Positions 10,515-21,504 of a DNA stretch of 64,000 nt are shown in pieces. The notes below the pieces were generated by a model that searched no databases, was not told the origin of the DNA, and was given only the letters and a program-made list of their open reading frames with translations. The position numbers were made by a program, and so were the translations under genes. Source of the DNA: Kentomonas sorsogonicus (Eukaryota; Euglenozoa; Kinetoplastea; Trypanosomatida; Trypanosomatidae); NCBI GenBank assembly GCA_030347455.1, contig JAQOSZ010000260.1:186001-250000 (forward strand). The letters are read 5' to 3'. Position 1 is the first letter of the stretch. Each line of letters begins with the position of its first letter.

Positions 10515-11492
10515 ATGCCAACATTGGCGGAGCTCTTCAAAAAAGCACTGACACGAGAGAAGGCAGAGGAACTAGAGGTGGACGGTTTCACTGTGCTTGA
10601 CGCTGACGCATTCCCGAAAGAATTCTCTCTGCAGCTTCTTTCCGAGGTCAAAAAGTGTTTTGATGAGGTGGAGGGAGGTAAGACCCCCAATCAGGTGGAG
10701 TTCCTGACGTCTGACGGTGCAGTCAAACTCACCAAGCCACACATCTACGAATGCGACCTCTTCGATGACAAGATCCGGCGTCAGCTGCCGCTCTTTGACG
10801 ACTTTTTCAACTCCCAGCTGGGGGAGCTCGCGGAGGTCCTGCGGGACCGTGTGCCGAGCTGCGAGGACATTGTCGACTTTTGTGGCCCCGCCGCCACTGC
10901 CCGCAGCTTGACGCTGAAGCTGCAGATGAACGACGGCGGGGCGTTTCCGTGGCACTTTGACAACCCCACACGCCCCAATAAGCGCCGCCTGACCATGGCG
11001 GTGTACCTGACCGAGGACTGGACGGAGGCCGTCGGCGGTGAGGTGCAGCTCATGCCGTTCCTGGGCGAGTGCGTGACAGTCCCCCCGCGGCTGGGGACGG
11101 TGGTGCTGTTTCGCTCCGACATGACACTGCACCGCGTGCGGCCGGTCGCGACAGCCGCCGGCGTCACGCGCTACTGCTTCACGGTGTGGTTCGACGGCCT
11201 CATGACCAACACTGACGCCGACCAGTTTCTGACGGAGGCGCACCTGCGCGAGGAGGCCATTCCGCTGCTGCGGCGCAGTCCGGTTCACCGCGCACTGGCG
11301 CGAGCCGTCTACGAGCGGGAGTTCCGTGCGGCCCTTGGCGACTGCTTCGGCACCGACACCGCCGCCTACAAGATTAGCCTGCACGAGCACGAAGTAAGGC
11401 TGGCGCAACTGATGCGCAACGCAAAGGTTGCTTCTTTCGTTGAGATCCTCATTTCCCACCGCCAAGATAGCTTGGGAGACTCCCAGCGGTAG
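10515..11492 (+). CDS. 2-oxoglutarate/Fe(II)-dependent oxygenase (prolyl hydroxylase type)
   Basis: 325 residues. The double-stranded beta-helix metal site is readable: H147 and D149 (WHFDN), distal H206 (TLHRVRP) and R219 (TRYCFTVWF), which would hold 2-oxoglutarate. The segment AVYLTEDWTEAVGGEVQL between them is the usual 'YLN..W...GGEL' element of the P4H/EGL-9-like subfamily. No signal peptide or TM is seen, so a cytosolic or nuclear protein hydroxylase is likely; the substrate is unknown. The C-terminal 90 residues are helical and not recognised. Low-complexity sequence is absent and the frame is intact. Confidence 0.8.
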   Translation: MPTLAELFKKALTREKAEELEVDGFTVLDADAFPKEFSLQLLSEVKKCFDEVEGGKTPNQVEFLTSDGAVKLTKPHIYECDLFDDKIRRQLPLFDDFFNSQLGELAEVLRDRVPSCEDIVDFCGPAATARSLTLKLQMNDGGAFPWHFDNPTRPNKRRLTMAVYLTEDWTEAVGGEVQLMPFLGECVTVPPRLGTVVLFRSDMTLHRVRPVATAAGVTRYCFTVWFDGLMTNTDADQFLTEAHLREEAIPLLRRSPVHRALARAVYEREFRAALGDCFGTDTAAYKISLHEHEVRLAQLMRNAKVASFVEILISHRQDSLGDSQR

Positions 11493-11726
11493 TTGTTATT
11501 CAAACGATACGTTGAATTCTCATTTCCTGATTTTATTGCGTGCTATTATATACTTGAAATCTCTCACTATTTGTATTAGTATCATTGTGCACATGGACGT
11601 GCGGCAAATCTGGTGCTGGAATCGTTTGTACTCGTAGAACTCCACTTTCCATCTTTGCTTTTCTTCTCTTCAGCTTCTCTTCACTTTTCTAGTTTGCCGA
11701 GTGAAGATATTTATCTGTCAACCGGG

Positions 11727-11797
<71 letters not shown>
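11493..11797 (+). other. Intergenic spacer ending in a CA microsatellite
   Basis: A pyrimidine tract (about 11642-11690) with AGs at about 11673, 11691 and 11704-11705 is the likely acceptor region. After 11705 there is no AG before the start codon, so the CA repeat that follows is exonic. Confidence 0.6.
11729..11797 (+). repeat. (AC)n microsatellite, about 34 units, abutting a start codon
   Basis: An uninterrupted AC dinucleotide run of 69 nt ends at the base before the ATG at 11798. Because no AG lies inside or between it and the ATG, trans-splicing must occur upstream and the repeat must form most of the mature 5' UTR. Confidence 0.9.
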
Positions 11798-11799
<2 letters not shown>

Positions 11800-12955
11800 G
11801 GACAACTCTGATGAAGCGTGGTTGATTGAGCTCAAGAATATTCTCAACATTCGTCTTCGTACGGCGTCCTTTGAGTCGGCCAGAAAGCGCAACCCGCTGA
11901 TAGAGCTGCCGTCAGTGATTCCCAACACACAACACCTGATTGACGGTCTCATCTGGGCCATCAACGATCACCCACAGAATGCGGCGCCTGCTTGGACGAT
12001 TGTGACAGCACAGCTCGCGGAACGCGCCGAGCGGGTGCACAACTTTGAGCAGGGCCTAGGTGCTGCGCTCCTGAACTCCGCGCTTGTCGTCGATCAGCAG
12101 CGGTACACTGCCTACGCGCTGATGCAAGACCTGTACGTTGCCTTTTGCGTGATGGATGCTTACCTGAAGAATGTGGCAACTCTCCGGCCAGAGCTCGGTG
12201 GCGGTGGCGGTGCTGGTGCTGGCGCTGCTCTCAAATCAAAGGTGGAGGCAGAGGCGATCAAGCTTGTCGGCGAGCACCTCCCGCCGCTGCGCTACTACAG
12301 CTCTTATCCGCTTCGTGCGGCCTCCCGAGAATACAATCTGCTGTTTCTCGGCATTCTGCACTCCTGGTCTCATCTGCGGGTCATCGACGAAGCGGCACGC
12401 AGCCGACTGGAGGATGTTGTTCGGCACGTACTCAAGTGTCAGCGCGACGCCGACGACGACCACGGGCAGCGCGCAGAGAATCTGATGGCATTTCGCAGTC
12501 TGTCATCCACAGGCACGCCCCGCGGTGGCAGCGGTGCCGCTCAGAACGGTGTGGTCGGCAGCAATAAGCGCCGCACACGCCAGTCTACCGATAAAATGGT
12601 CTCGAACTTTGTATCGTCGATCTTTCCGGCACGGAACATGATGGCCTACCGCAACCGCTGCACTCACTGCGGTGCTTGCTTGGCAAGCCCCGAGGCAAAG
12701 GAGGCGCACTTTCGCTTTCACTTCACCAACTCTAATCTGCTCGAGACGGACCGAAAAATCGTCCGTTTGATGAACCCATCACTAGAAAACTTCATTGCGC
12801 ACGCTGGCGACATTGATCGCCGGGGGTACACCCCGTCGGTGTTGATGCCTTTCGAGGATGCCAACAAAAACGGCGCGGAGTCGTTCGTTCCGACCCGCCG
12901 TCTGGAAGACATCCCGCGCGTCTCTGACCGCAAGCGCGAGCACCGTGCATGGTAA
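11798..12955 (+). CDS. Pcf11-like protein: CID-like N-terminus and C-terminal zinc finger
   Basis: 385 residues. The N-terminal half is all helical, with a segment (YVAFCVMDAYLKNVA, about residues 113-127) resembling the 'LDSIVKN' helix of CTD-interacting domains. A Gly/Ala linker and a basic region follow. Near the C-terminus CTHCGACLASPEAKEAHFRFHF (about residues 287-308) gives a C-x2-C-x12-H-x3-H zinc-binding site whose HxxxHF ending is like that of the Pcf11 zinc fingers. Pcf11 bridges the polymerase II CTD and the cleavage/polyadenylation machinery and binds Clp1, a homologue of which lies 13 kb downstream. The family call is by eye and tentative; another C2H2 protein remains possible. 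Confidence 0.45.
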
Positions 12956-13434
12956 GCCGCGGAAATTTGCTCGTCACGTGTGTGTTGTGATTGCATTTAA
13001 ATATCCTTGTTTAGAATGAGTGCCAAGTGCTGGGTTGCATACTCGTTAACTCTATATCCGTGTGCCGCGGCTGCTGTTATTATTATTTTATTACAGGTAA
13101 GTTACTCTTTTTGATTAATTATGCGTTGCGATGTAACTGTCCCCCATCCTTTCTTTTTCTTTTTTTTTCTTTCTCTCTACCTCTATACCTCTCGGATACG
13201 GGTGGAATGTGATTTTAAGATACCAATGTCACTGAAGTGTGGAATGTTTTCACAATGAAGTACATGTCTCGTTTTGACTACTGCTCTACTTCCCTTTTTC
13301 TGTTCATCACTCTCCTGCTGGCTTACCTTCACAGTACACGTAAACGTTATGTCTTCATCTTACATAGTCCCTCAGCAATCCTTCAAGCACTCGCTACATC
13401 GCCTCACACTTTTCTGCTATTCACACTTGTGATC
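12956..13434 (+). other. Intergenic spacer / leader of the next gene
   Basis: No separate gene is seen. The frame of the downstream gene is open from about 13237, with ATGs at 13255 and 13264, but a good pyrimidine tract followed by an AG at 13337-13338 would splice those off. Confidence 0.45.
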
Positions 13435-14385
13435 ATGCGCACACAGTGCTCGCCGCTCTGTGCGTTTGTTGTCTTCTTTCTCCTATGTCTTCTGCCTAAC
13501 TCTCGCGCATGTCTCGTGTGCGCGGAGGAGCCTGGGGGTTCACTATGTCGTTTTTCCACAGTGCTCAAATCACAAGCCAATCGCTACTTTGCAGTCGCTC
13601 CGCAACGCTTCGATGCCCCATTTGTGCAAGACTTCTCCACCGATATGCTCTCAGTGCTGCGGTCTACTGACCCATCAGTAGTCTCACCAACGCCGCTCGT
13701 TCCGCCAGTCGTCCAATTCTGTGAGTGCGGTTCGAATACTACAGGGGGAGCGGTAGATCTGACAAGCGTTAGTTTGTCCGTCGAGAAAGTGGAGAAAGTG
13801 TTTCTGAAACAAAAAACGTATCTCGGTGTCGAGTTCATCGTAGACGACGCTGCCAACTGCACGGCGAGTGCTCCCTTTACCAAAGATGAGTACTTTTCAG
13901 CGTCTCCTCGTTCTTTTGTTGAGCTGCAGAACCAATTTTACTATTCGTTAACCAAGCGCAGAGCTCATACGCGGCTGAACCAGAAGGTGTACGTGTTTCC
14001 CGGCCTCTCGTTGGACGACATTTCGCACATTGTGTCCAATCACGGTCTTGACATCGATAGCGACGACGACGATTACGATGATGACGATGACGACGTGAAT
14101 AATCTCAATGCACATCGTGCAGCTCGTGGGTTGAGCACGCCTGTCTCAACCAAGTATGGTGCGAGAGTAGTGGAGATCATCGCGCGGACGTACACATTCC
14201 CCCGTAAACGCTCCACGTGCAGCACCGCGACGTGCGTCCTCGGTGTGGTGTGCGCCATCGCGGCTGTCTTCCTCGTTCTGGGGGCTCTTTTCGGGTGCTG
14301 CCTATCTGCCTGCGCCGCGCGCTCCCGGGAGCGCCAGGATGAAAAGCGTCTTGTCCGGAAGAAGGCGCTCATTCACTCTGTTTGA
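13435..14385 (+). CDS. Secreted/type I membrane protein, unknown function
   Basis: 316 residues from the ATG at 13435. I chose this start because it begins a textbook signal peptide (MRTQCSPLCAFVVFFLLCLLP) and lies downstream of the probable splice acceptor at 13337-13338; starts at 13255 or 13264 would add 57-60 residues before it. The lumenal region has Cys residues, two Asn-glycosylation sequons (NTT, NCT) and an acidic Asp run (about residues 208-221). One TM (VLGVVCAIAAVFLVLGALFGCC) lies near the C-terminus, followed by a short basic tail (RSRERQDEKRLVRKK). It resembles no family I recognise. Topology suggests an endomembrane or surface protein. Confidence 0.6.
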   Translation: MRTQCSPLCAFVVFFLLCLLPNSRACLVCAEEPGGSLCRFSTVLKSQANRYFAVAPQRFDAPFVQDFSTDMLSVLRSTDPSVVSPTPLVPPVVQFCECGSNTTGGAVDLTSVSLSVEKVEKVFLKQKTYLGVEFIVDDAANCTASAPFTKDEYFSASPRSFVELQNQFYYSLTKRRAHTRLNQKVYVFPGLSLDDISHIVSNHGLDIDSDDDDYDDDDDDVNNLNAHRAARGLSTPVSTKYGARVVEIIARTYTFPRKRSTCSTATCVLGVVCAIAAVFLVLGALFGCCLSACAARSRERQDEKRLVRKKALIHSV

Positions 14386-14907
14386 CCCTTCTTCCTTTCT
14401 TCTTCCTCATTCCCTCTTTCATTCTCTCATTTTCGTCTACTCATGCCTTTTTTTTTTTAAAATCGATGTATTCCCGTCCTGCTTCTTAATTTTTACAATT
14501 TGATTCTTTTTTTCTTTTTTGTATCTTCCGCTTTTGCACTATAAGCGTGTTCATTTCTTCGGACTTTTTATTTTTATTGTCATGCCTTGGCCTGGAACTC
14601 ACGATTCTGTGAGTGTAATGCGGCAATGCTCCGAATTTTATGAAGGCCAATTTCGATTACATGCACATGCCCCCCCCCCTTGTTGCCAACTCTCCCATCA
14701 CTACAAATTCATGACCTTGTACTTTCAATCATTTCATAGAAAAGCTTATCTCCGTATAAAATTATACATGTAAGTTGTCGCTTTTATCATTCTTTCCTGT
14801 TCTTCTATTCTTTGCCGGACATCCAAAGATTCCCCTTTTTTTTCTAGTTAATAGGAAACCAATTACCCACCGCTCTCCTACTAGTTCTCCATCATCACAC
14901 CGAAATA
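14386..14907 (+). other. Intergenic spacer, T-rich, with C10 run
   Basis: No gene is seen. Ten Cs lie at 14670-14679. A pyrimidine tract ends with an AG at 14883-14884, 23 nt before the ATG at 14908. Confidence 0.5.
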
Positions 14908-17900
14908 ATGTCGGCGCCCACCAACGCAAGCGGCAATGCTAGCAACGCTAACAAGGCGACTACTGCTAACAACAATAGTAATAATAAGAATAACAATGAG
15001 AGTAAAGTGAATCAAGGAAACGATGGTACCGCTAACAGGAATAAAAGCCAAAAGCAGCACAACAGGCACAATAGGAAGAATGCCCCAAGGCGAACATCAC
15101 CAGTTCCATGGACCCTGCTCAGGCGACGCCTGCGAACAGCAATATGCTGGAACCACATGGTCCGCAGGGGCTGGCGGTGGTAATGCAATCAGCTGGCTCT
15201 CACAGCAGACTCACCTCAAAGGAGAAGCTCCCAAGTCTTCCGGTGCTCTCGAGTACCTGACCAAGCAGAAGAAGGATACCGAGAAGGCAAAGGGCCCCTC
15301 CAAAGCCGCTACCGCAGTGCCTACGCAGGGAGCCACTGCCGTCTCGGGCAAAGCCACCGTTCCTGCCGCTACCACCACCAATACCAACCTGACGCTGGCT
15401 GAGCGTCTGAGGGCTGCCAAAGAGAAGCAAGCAGGTAATCAGGCAAAGCAGGCACCAGCGCCAGCCGCAACATCCAAAGGAGGCGGGGTGGATCTTGCGC
15501 TTCTCTCCCAGCTACAACAACAGCAGCAGCACCAGCAGCAACAGCGAACTGCCACTCCACAAGGTTCCGCTCCTACCGCCATTCACGTTGATGTCGCGGC
15601 GCAATTGGCCTCTCTGAAGCTCGGCGGCGCACCCAGTGCTGCCGCTCCTGCCCCTGCCCCTGCGGTCCCTGCTGCTGCTCCCACTGTTGCCCCCGCAACG
15701 GAACAACAGCAGCAGCAGCGTGGCACGCAAGACAGTCAGCGGCGGCAGCACCAACGCCACCGCCCCGACCGCGCCAACCGACAGAGGCGGCAGCAGGAGG
15801 TGCTGGCCGCGACGCAGAAGCGGCAGGCGGAGCAGCACGAGGAGGCCATGAAGAATGACCCCGAGTACCGCCAGCACGTGGCGAACATGCAGCAGCTTGG
15901 CGAGGCCATGATGGCGTCGCAGAACCTCTTCTTTGCAAAGTACGCGCAGCAGCAGCAAATCGCATCGGCGACCCACATTGTAACGCAACGGCTCAACATG
16001 CCCGAGATCCTTGACGTGATTGATCGCCACGATGTGCTCTTCATCTGCACCGACACCGGAAGCGGCAAGAGCACCAACGTTCCCAAGGCGCTCCTCGAGC
16101 TCTCCCCCGACACCCGTGTCGTCAGCACGCAGCCGCGGCGCACCGCGACAGTGGCCATCGCCAACCGCGTGGCGGAGCTGCGGCGCGAGAGCGTTGGCGA
16201 GGACGTGGGCTACTGGATCCGCGGCGAGAAGCGCGGCGACGAGCAGACGCGGCTGTGGTACATGACGAGCTACACGCTGCTGCTGCGCATTCTCGAGAGT
16301 CCCTCGCACCTGCCGTTCACGCACATCATTCTCGACGAGTTCCACGAGCGCCAGCCCGATATCGAGGTGACTGTCGCGCTGCTACGTCTTGCCCTCCTTC
16401 GCCAACGTCAGCAGCAGCAGCAGGCCGAGGAGAACGGCACCGTTGCCCCTCCCGGCTTCAAGCTGATCCTCATGAGCGCGACACTGTACACGGATAACTG
16501 GGAGGAGTACTTTGCCGGCCTCCGCGTCGCCACCTACAAGCAGAGCGAGCCGGAGCACCCAATCCACGACTACTTCCTGGAGGACGCGTGCGCGCTGCTA
16601 GGTGTGGACTACACGCCCGCCCCGCACCTCGCCGCTATGGAGTTCATCCCCAAAACGGTGATCGATCGAAACTTGAACATCGCACAGAACCTCATCGTGT
16701 TTCTGAACCGCTGTAGCAACCGGATGCACTCTATCCTGGTGTTCCTCCCCGGCCGCGCACAGGTCGAGATGCTACAGCTGTGGCTGAACAATCAGATGGC
16801 GCAGACCGTCGACGCCGTTCCGTGGCACAGCGCTATTGAGCTGGCCGACATCGAGGCCGCGATGCGCCGCCACGACATGCGCCGCCAGAAGGTCTACCTC
16901 GCCACCGACATCGCGGAGGTGTCCATCACGCTCCCCGACGTCGTCTTCGTGATCGACCTGGTGCTGGTGAAGCGACCCAAGATCAACAAGAACACCCCAG
17001 CCTCCATCCTGTACCCCCCACTGGTGACGCAGTGGATCTCGAAGAGCAGCATCTCGCAGCGCCGCGGCCGCGTCGGTCGCGTGCAGCAGGGCTTCTACTT
17101 TTGCCTCTTCCCGGCCGACCAGTTCCAGGACCTGACCGACTACGCGCAGCCGCCCATCGAGAACTCCCGCATCGACGAACTCTCGCTGCACTGCCTCGAG
17201 GTGGTCTCGAACCCCGCCGCTATCTTTGGCCTCTGCCACGGCCAGCCGCTCGCGGCGACGGTGGCCTCCGCGATGAACACGCTGCAGCAGCTGGGGTGCA
17301 TCGTCGAGGACGACAAGAGCCCCGCGACGCGTGCGGAAGAAATCGTGGAGTCGAAATCGGCGTCGAGCACCGAGTGGAACGAGATCATCATGTCCAACGC
17401 CAAGGAGGCCGCGAAGACCGATGTGGACGAGTTCTTTTGCACCTTCATCGGGCGCATGCTGCAGCTCATTCCGGTCGCGCCGCAGCCCGGCACGCTTGTC
17501 TTCCTCGGCTTCCTCACTGGCCTCGAGTCGCTCATGATCCTCGCGGCGGCGGTGACGAGCAGTCTGTCTCCCTTCACCGTGGAGAGCGTCGATGGCCGCC
17601 GGTACAACATGGCGCGCGCGATGGAGGAGACGGAGAATGTCATGCGGAACATGTGCTGTGGGCTGCGGAGCGACGTGCTCGCCGTGATGAAGGTGGTGCT
17701 GCAGTTCCGCGTGCAGGAGGAGCGCGTCGCGGCCGCCCTCGAGGCCGCCGGCGAGACGCGACCCAACGCACAGCGCCACGTGCTGCAGCAGTGGTGCTCG
17801 CAGAACCACGTCAGCCTGGAAAAGCTGCAGGCGATCAACGACATGCAGGCACACATCAAGTCGGAGCTTGTCGGCTTTATGCCGTTTCGCGACGTCACCA

Positions 17901-18607
17901 GCGCCGCCCAGCTTCTGGAGCAGCTCGACCGCCTCGCCACCATCGTGGTCGTCATGACGACCGTAGCGTTCGTGTCACACTCACTGGAGGTGACCAGTGA
18001 GAGCAACACGTACCTCAAGTCAAAGGAGATGGGCGTTGGGGTCTTCAACGAGCTCGTCGCCACCCCCGACATCCACTCACCCAGCTGTCTGCGCTGGCAG
18101 GACGACGACATCATTGTGCCCGTGCAGCTCAACCTGATGTTTGACAAGCTCCTCGCGGGTTTCTCCACCGCCGTCGAGTCGTCGACGCAGTACTGGCTCT
18201 CGCTGCTGCTCTTCTCCTACCGTCTTCAGTACGCCACTTTTAGCGACGACGAGGGCACTTTCCACGTCTTCTCGCTCAACTTCTGCGGCAAGACACGGTT
18301 CGTTGAGATGGACGAGATCAGCGGAATGGCGGTGTTGGAGTTCCGGCGCAAGCTGAACCGCGTCTGCGCGTCGCTGCGTCTTCTGCACGCCAACCGCGAG
18401 GTCGACCAGGAAGAATTCCTCGGTATCCTCCAACTCCACTCGCTCAAACCCATCCACGAGGCACAGAAGGATGTCGTCAACACCCTTGCGACCATCTTCA
18501 AGAACCTCGACAGCATGACGGCGATTGAGGTGGAGCACGAGGACGACGACCTCGACCTCGTGTCTGCGCTCTCCTTTGCCCACCCTGTGGCTGCCCCTCA
18601 TGCGTAG
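14908..18607 (+). CDS. DExH-box RNA helicase (DHX family), N-terminus offset by one base
   Basis: The first ATG after the probable acceptor (14883-14884) is at 14908 and opens an Asn/Ser-rich frame that stops at 15181-15183. The helicase frame (+1) is open from about 15023. Dropping one base in the overlap, for instance in the CCCC at 15082-15085, gives one 1232-residue protein. If the break is real, translation could still begin at the ATG at 15023 (1194 residues). After a Gln/Ala-rich N-terminus come superfamily 2 motifs: I GSGKST (nt 16059), Ia STQPRRTA, II DEFH (nt 16334), III SATLY, IV LVFLPG, V TDIAEVSITLPDV, VI QRRGRVGR (nt 17057). HA2 and OB-fold regions follow. Such enzymes remodel RNA or RNA-protein complexes; the target is unknown. 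DEFH in place of DEAH is within the DExH range. Confidence 0.85.
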
Positions 18608-19366
18608 ACGATGGTTCTCTGTGTTGTTGCTTGGTTGTATGTATGATTCAGCTCTCTCTCTCTCTCTTGCTAGTTTTGATCGCTATTTCTTCTCTTTTTT
18701 TTTTCCTTTTCAAATGATATTAATCGCACAGCGCATCTCGCTCAGGTGATTCCTGTTTTTGATACGACATAATACTTCTCTTCTTTTATTTTTCCGCTGG
18801 GATTACATTATCATTATCTGATTGTGTCTCGCAGAAGGAAACTTTTCTTTTCCTTGGTATCTACCTACTCTAATAATAATAACGTATGCTTTTTTATCGT
18901 CTTGTGTCACTTTTCTCTTTTTGCTCTTTGACGATCGATAACCGATTGCTTTTTGATGCCTTTCATCAACAACGTGTATTATTACTGTTTGTTAATATTT
19001 CTGTTGATTTCAACGAGGTCGAACCTGTGTTTGGTAAGATTCTCCTTCTAGCCTAGCAAGCTTGGGACCCAAATAATGATGTCTTATTGATCTGCGGCAC
19101 GTTAAAAAAAAAAGAATGAAGAGACTTTAATATCTCAGAACATTTGCGTCACGCTGCCGTAAACTCCTCTTCATATGTTTCGCTTCCAAACTGTTGATTG
19201 CATCTGTCTCGCGTTATTGTCGTTGTTATTTCCTTTTCCCCCTTTTTTTCGTCTGCACTTCAAAACATATAGTTTCACGGCTCTACACATCGTTATTGTG
19301 TCCCCGCATACACCTTACAAGAACGTACTTGAAAAACAAAGATAAATTAGTTCACTGCGTACCACA
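18608..19366 (+). other. Intergenic spacer, AT-rich
   Basis: No gene is seen. A CT tract lies at about 18650-18668, with several T runs and a 10-A run at about 19104-19113. Acceptor AGs occur at about 19319 and 19350. Confidence 0.5.
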
Positions 19367-20917
19367 ATGAGCGGCAAAAAACGACCACACGACACTAAAT
19401 CGGGGAACGCGCCCTCTCGATTGTCGAAAATACAGAAGAAAGAGTCAGCTCCAGAGGCACACAGTAGGATCTACACAGACGAACAAGGCCCTGATTTTTT
19501 CCAATGGCTGTTGAAGGTGAGCCAAACTGAATTCTTCAGCAAATATTTTGAAAAGTCGCACCTGGTGGCGTCTCATGGCTCCGCTAGCTACTTCGCAGCG
19601 GGCAAGCTGTTCCCCAAAGTTGACTGGACAACGGAGCGCATGGTGGAGACCGCCACAAAACACGAGATCCACTTTGGTACCGACATCAGTGTCGTTCGTT
19701 TCGATCCTGTGTTGAAGCAACGCGTCACATACAAGAGCACTGGGGTGTGTGATGCGGAGGAGCTGCGAGACTGTATGAAAAACGGTTGGTCGGTGCGGTT
19801 CCTGCGGCCACACGAGTTCATCGAGTCTAACTCCGCGTTCATCTCAACAATGGAGGAGCGGTTCAACTGCTACTGCGGTCTGAACAGCTACTGGACGCCG
19901 GCCAACAGTCAAGGCTTCGCCCCTCACTTTGATGACGTGGATGTGTTTCTGTTGCAGATTGAGGGCGAAAAAGAGTGGCGACTGTACGACCCGCTCGACG
20001 AGGTCGGCGTGCTGACCCGCCACTCCAGCGAGGACTACGTTCCGGAGCAGTTCCCCAAACCCAAGCACGCCCTCACCCTCCGCCCCGGCGACGTGCTGTA
20101 CATGCCGCGCGGCATGGTCCACCAAGGACGCACCACCGCTGCCACCCACTCGCTGCACGTCACGTTCTCGGCGAACCAGATGAATTCCTGGGCAGACTTC
20201 TTTCTGCGCATGACGCGGCACACCATCGAAGTGCTGTCAGCCAACAACCTGGAGTGGCGCCGCGCCGTGCCGCGGGACCTTCTACAGGTCATCGGCGCCG
20301 TGCACCATCCCGACTTCAGGCAGGGCTTCTCCTTGGATGACGCCCTCACACCTGAGCAGGTGAAAGCTCGGGAGAAGCTACGCCAGCAGTACCAGTCGGA
20401 AATACGGCGCAAACTCAGCGAAGTGTCGCTTCTTCTCGTGGACGAGACTAACATGGACGTGTGCGCCGACGAGTACGCCAAGTCGGCCATAGCCAAGATG
20501 CAGCCGCTGCCGGTGACGGCCGCGAAGAAGAAGATGCTGGCGGAGAAGAAGCAGAAGGAAACAGCAGCCAACGCGTCGGACGAAGACGAGGACGTCATGG
20601 ACATTCCGCCGGACGCGAAGATTCGCCTGACTCGGCGCAACGCCGCACGTCTGCTGCTCAACGTGGAGGGCGAAGCGCAGGTGTACCACTGCGCTGAAAA
20701 CTCCCCTGTGTGCCTTCAGACAGAGGTCGGCGAGTTGCGCTTCGAAAGCGATTTTGCGCCCGCCATCGCAACACTGCTAACGGTGTACCCAAAGTGGGTG
20801 AGAGTGTGCGACTTGCCGTTCCCATCGTTCTCCGAGGAAGAGGTTATTGAAGAAAATCAATGTCTGCTTGTCGAGTCGTGCATCGGCGCCGGCATTTTGG
20901 AGATGGAGACGAGCTAG
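19367..20917 (+). CDS. JmjC ribosomal oxygenase, NO66/MINA53-like
   Basis: 516 residues. The JmjC core is clear: GFAPHFDDVDVFLLQIEGEKEWRLY contains the metal ligands H187 and D189, and the distal ligand is H252 in PRGMVHQG, preceded by the family's PGDVLYMPRG turn. This layout, with the 'HxDD..VFLLQ.EG.K.WR.Y' block, is that of the ROX family (NO66, MINA53, bacterial YcfD), which hydroxylate His or Arg of ribosomal proteins. Downstream residues about 280-515 fit the helical dimerisation domain and winged-helix end of that family. A basic N-terminus (GKKRPHDTKSG) may be a nuclear or nucleolar signal. The role as a ribosomal protein hydroxylase is inferred from family membership. Confidence 0.8.
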   Translation: MSGKKRPHDTKSGNAPSRLSKIQKKESAPEAHSRIYTDEQGPDFFQWLLKVSQTEFFSKYFEKSHLVASHGSASYFAAGKLFPKVDWTTERMVETATKHEIHFGTDISVVRFDPVLKQRVTYKSTGVCDAEELRDCMKNGWSVRFLRPHEFIESNSAFISTMEERFNCYCGLNSYWTPANSQGFAPHFDDVDVFLLQIEGEKEWRLYDPLDEVGVLTRHSSEDYVPEQFPKPKHALTLRPGDVLYMPRGMVHQGRTTAATHSLHVTFSANQMNSWADFFLRMTRHTIEVLSANNLEWRRAVPRDLLQVIGAVHHPDFRQGFSLDDALTPEQVKAREKLRQQYQSEIRRKLSEVSLLLVDETNMDVCADEYAKSAIAKMQPLPVTAAKKKMLAEKKQKETAANASDEDEDVMDIPPDAKIRLTRRNAARLLLNVEGEAQVYHCAENSPVCLQTEVGELRFESDFAPAIATLLTVYPKWVRVCDLPFPSFSEEEVIEENQCLLVESCIGAGILEMETS

Positions 20918-21504
20918 ATGTCATACAGCTGGTAGTGTTTCTTTTCAAAGCCACTGTAATACTCTCAAATAAAGAATTCTACGAACGACGTCGTTTCTCC
21001 TCTGGATTACCCATCAAAAAGTCTTTTTAATCTATATTGTTCCGCATTATCTTTTCACATGAGCTTCTTTTTATTTCCTCTCTCTTCTCTCTCGTTCTCT
21101 CTTAATGCGTGTAATAATGGTATCGATGATAATGCTGACATGAGTTGTACGGCAAGTAAATAATGTCTTTTTCTTTTGTTGAAAAGGATGTCAAGTTGAA
21201 AAATGTATAAGGATATTCTCTGCTTTTCCTTCTCTCTGATAGTGGCTTTTTTTTTTGGATGTTGTTTTATTGCTCAGCGAAGTTCTTTATTCATACTCTG
21301 GCTGCATTGGCGCCTATCAATTCGTCTTTTTTTGCTACTCTACATTCACTCTCACTCTGACCATTTCTTGTGTTCTTCTTCTCCATAGAAATTGTAAGAA
21401 AAAGAACTAGTAGGGAAGCGCTCACCAACAGTACCACGTAGCACTCCACTTCCGCAGACTCCAACATTTAGTGATCCACATACACATATATAAGCTGATT
21501 CAAT
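20918..21504 (+). other. Intergenic spacer
   Basis: No gene is seen. Pyrimidine-rich stretches at about 21075-21105 and 21320-21390 precede candidate acceptor AGs between 21395 and 21495. Confidence 0.5.
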
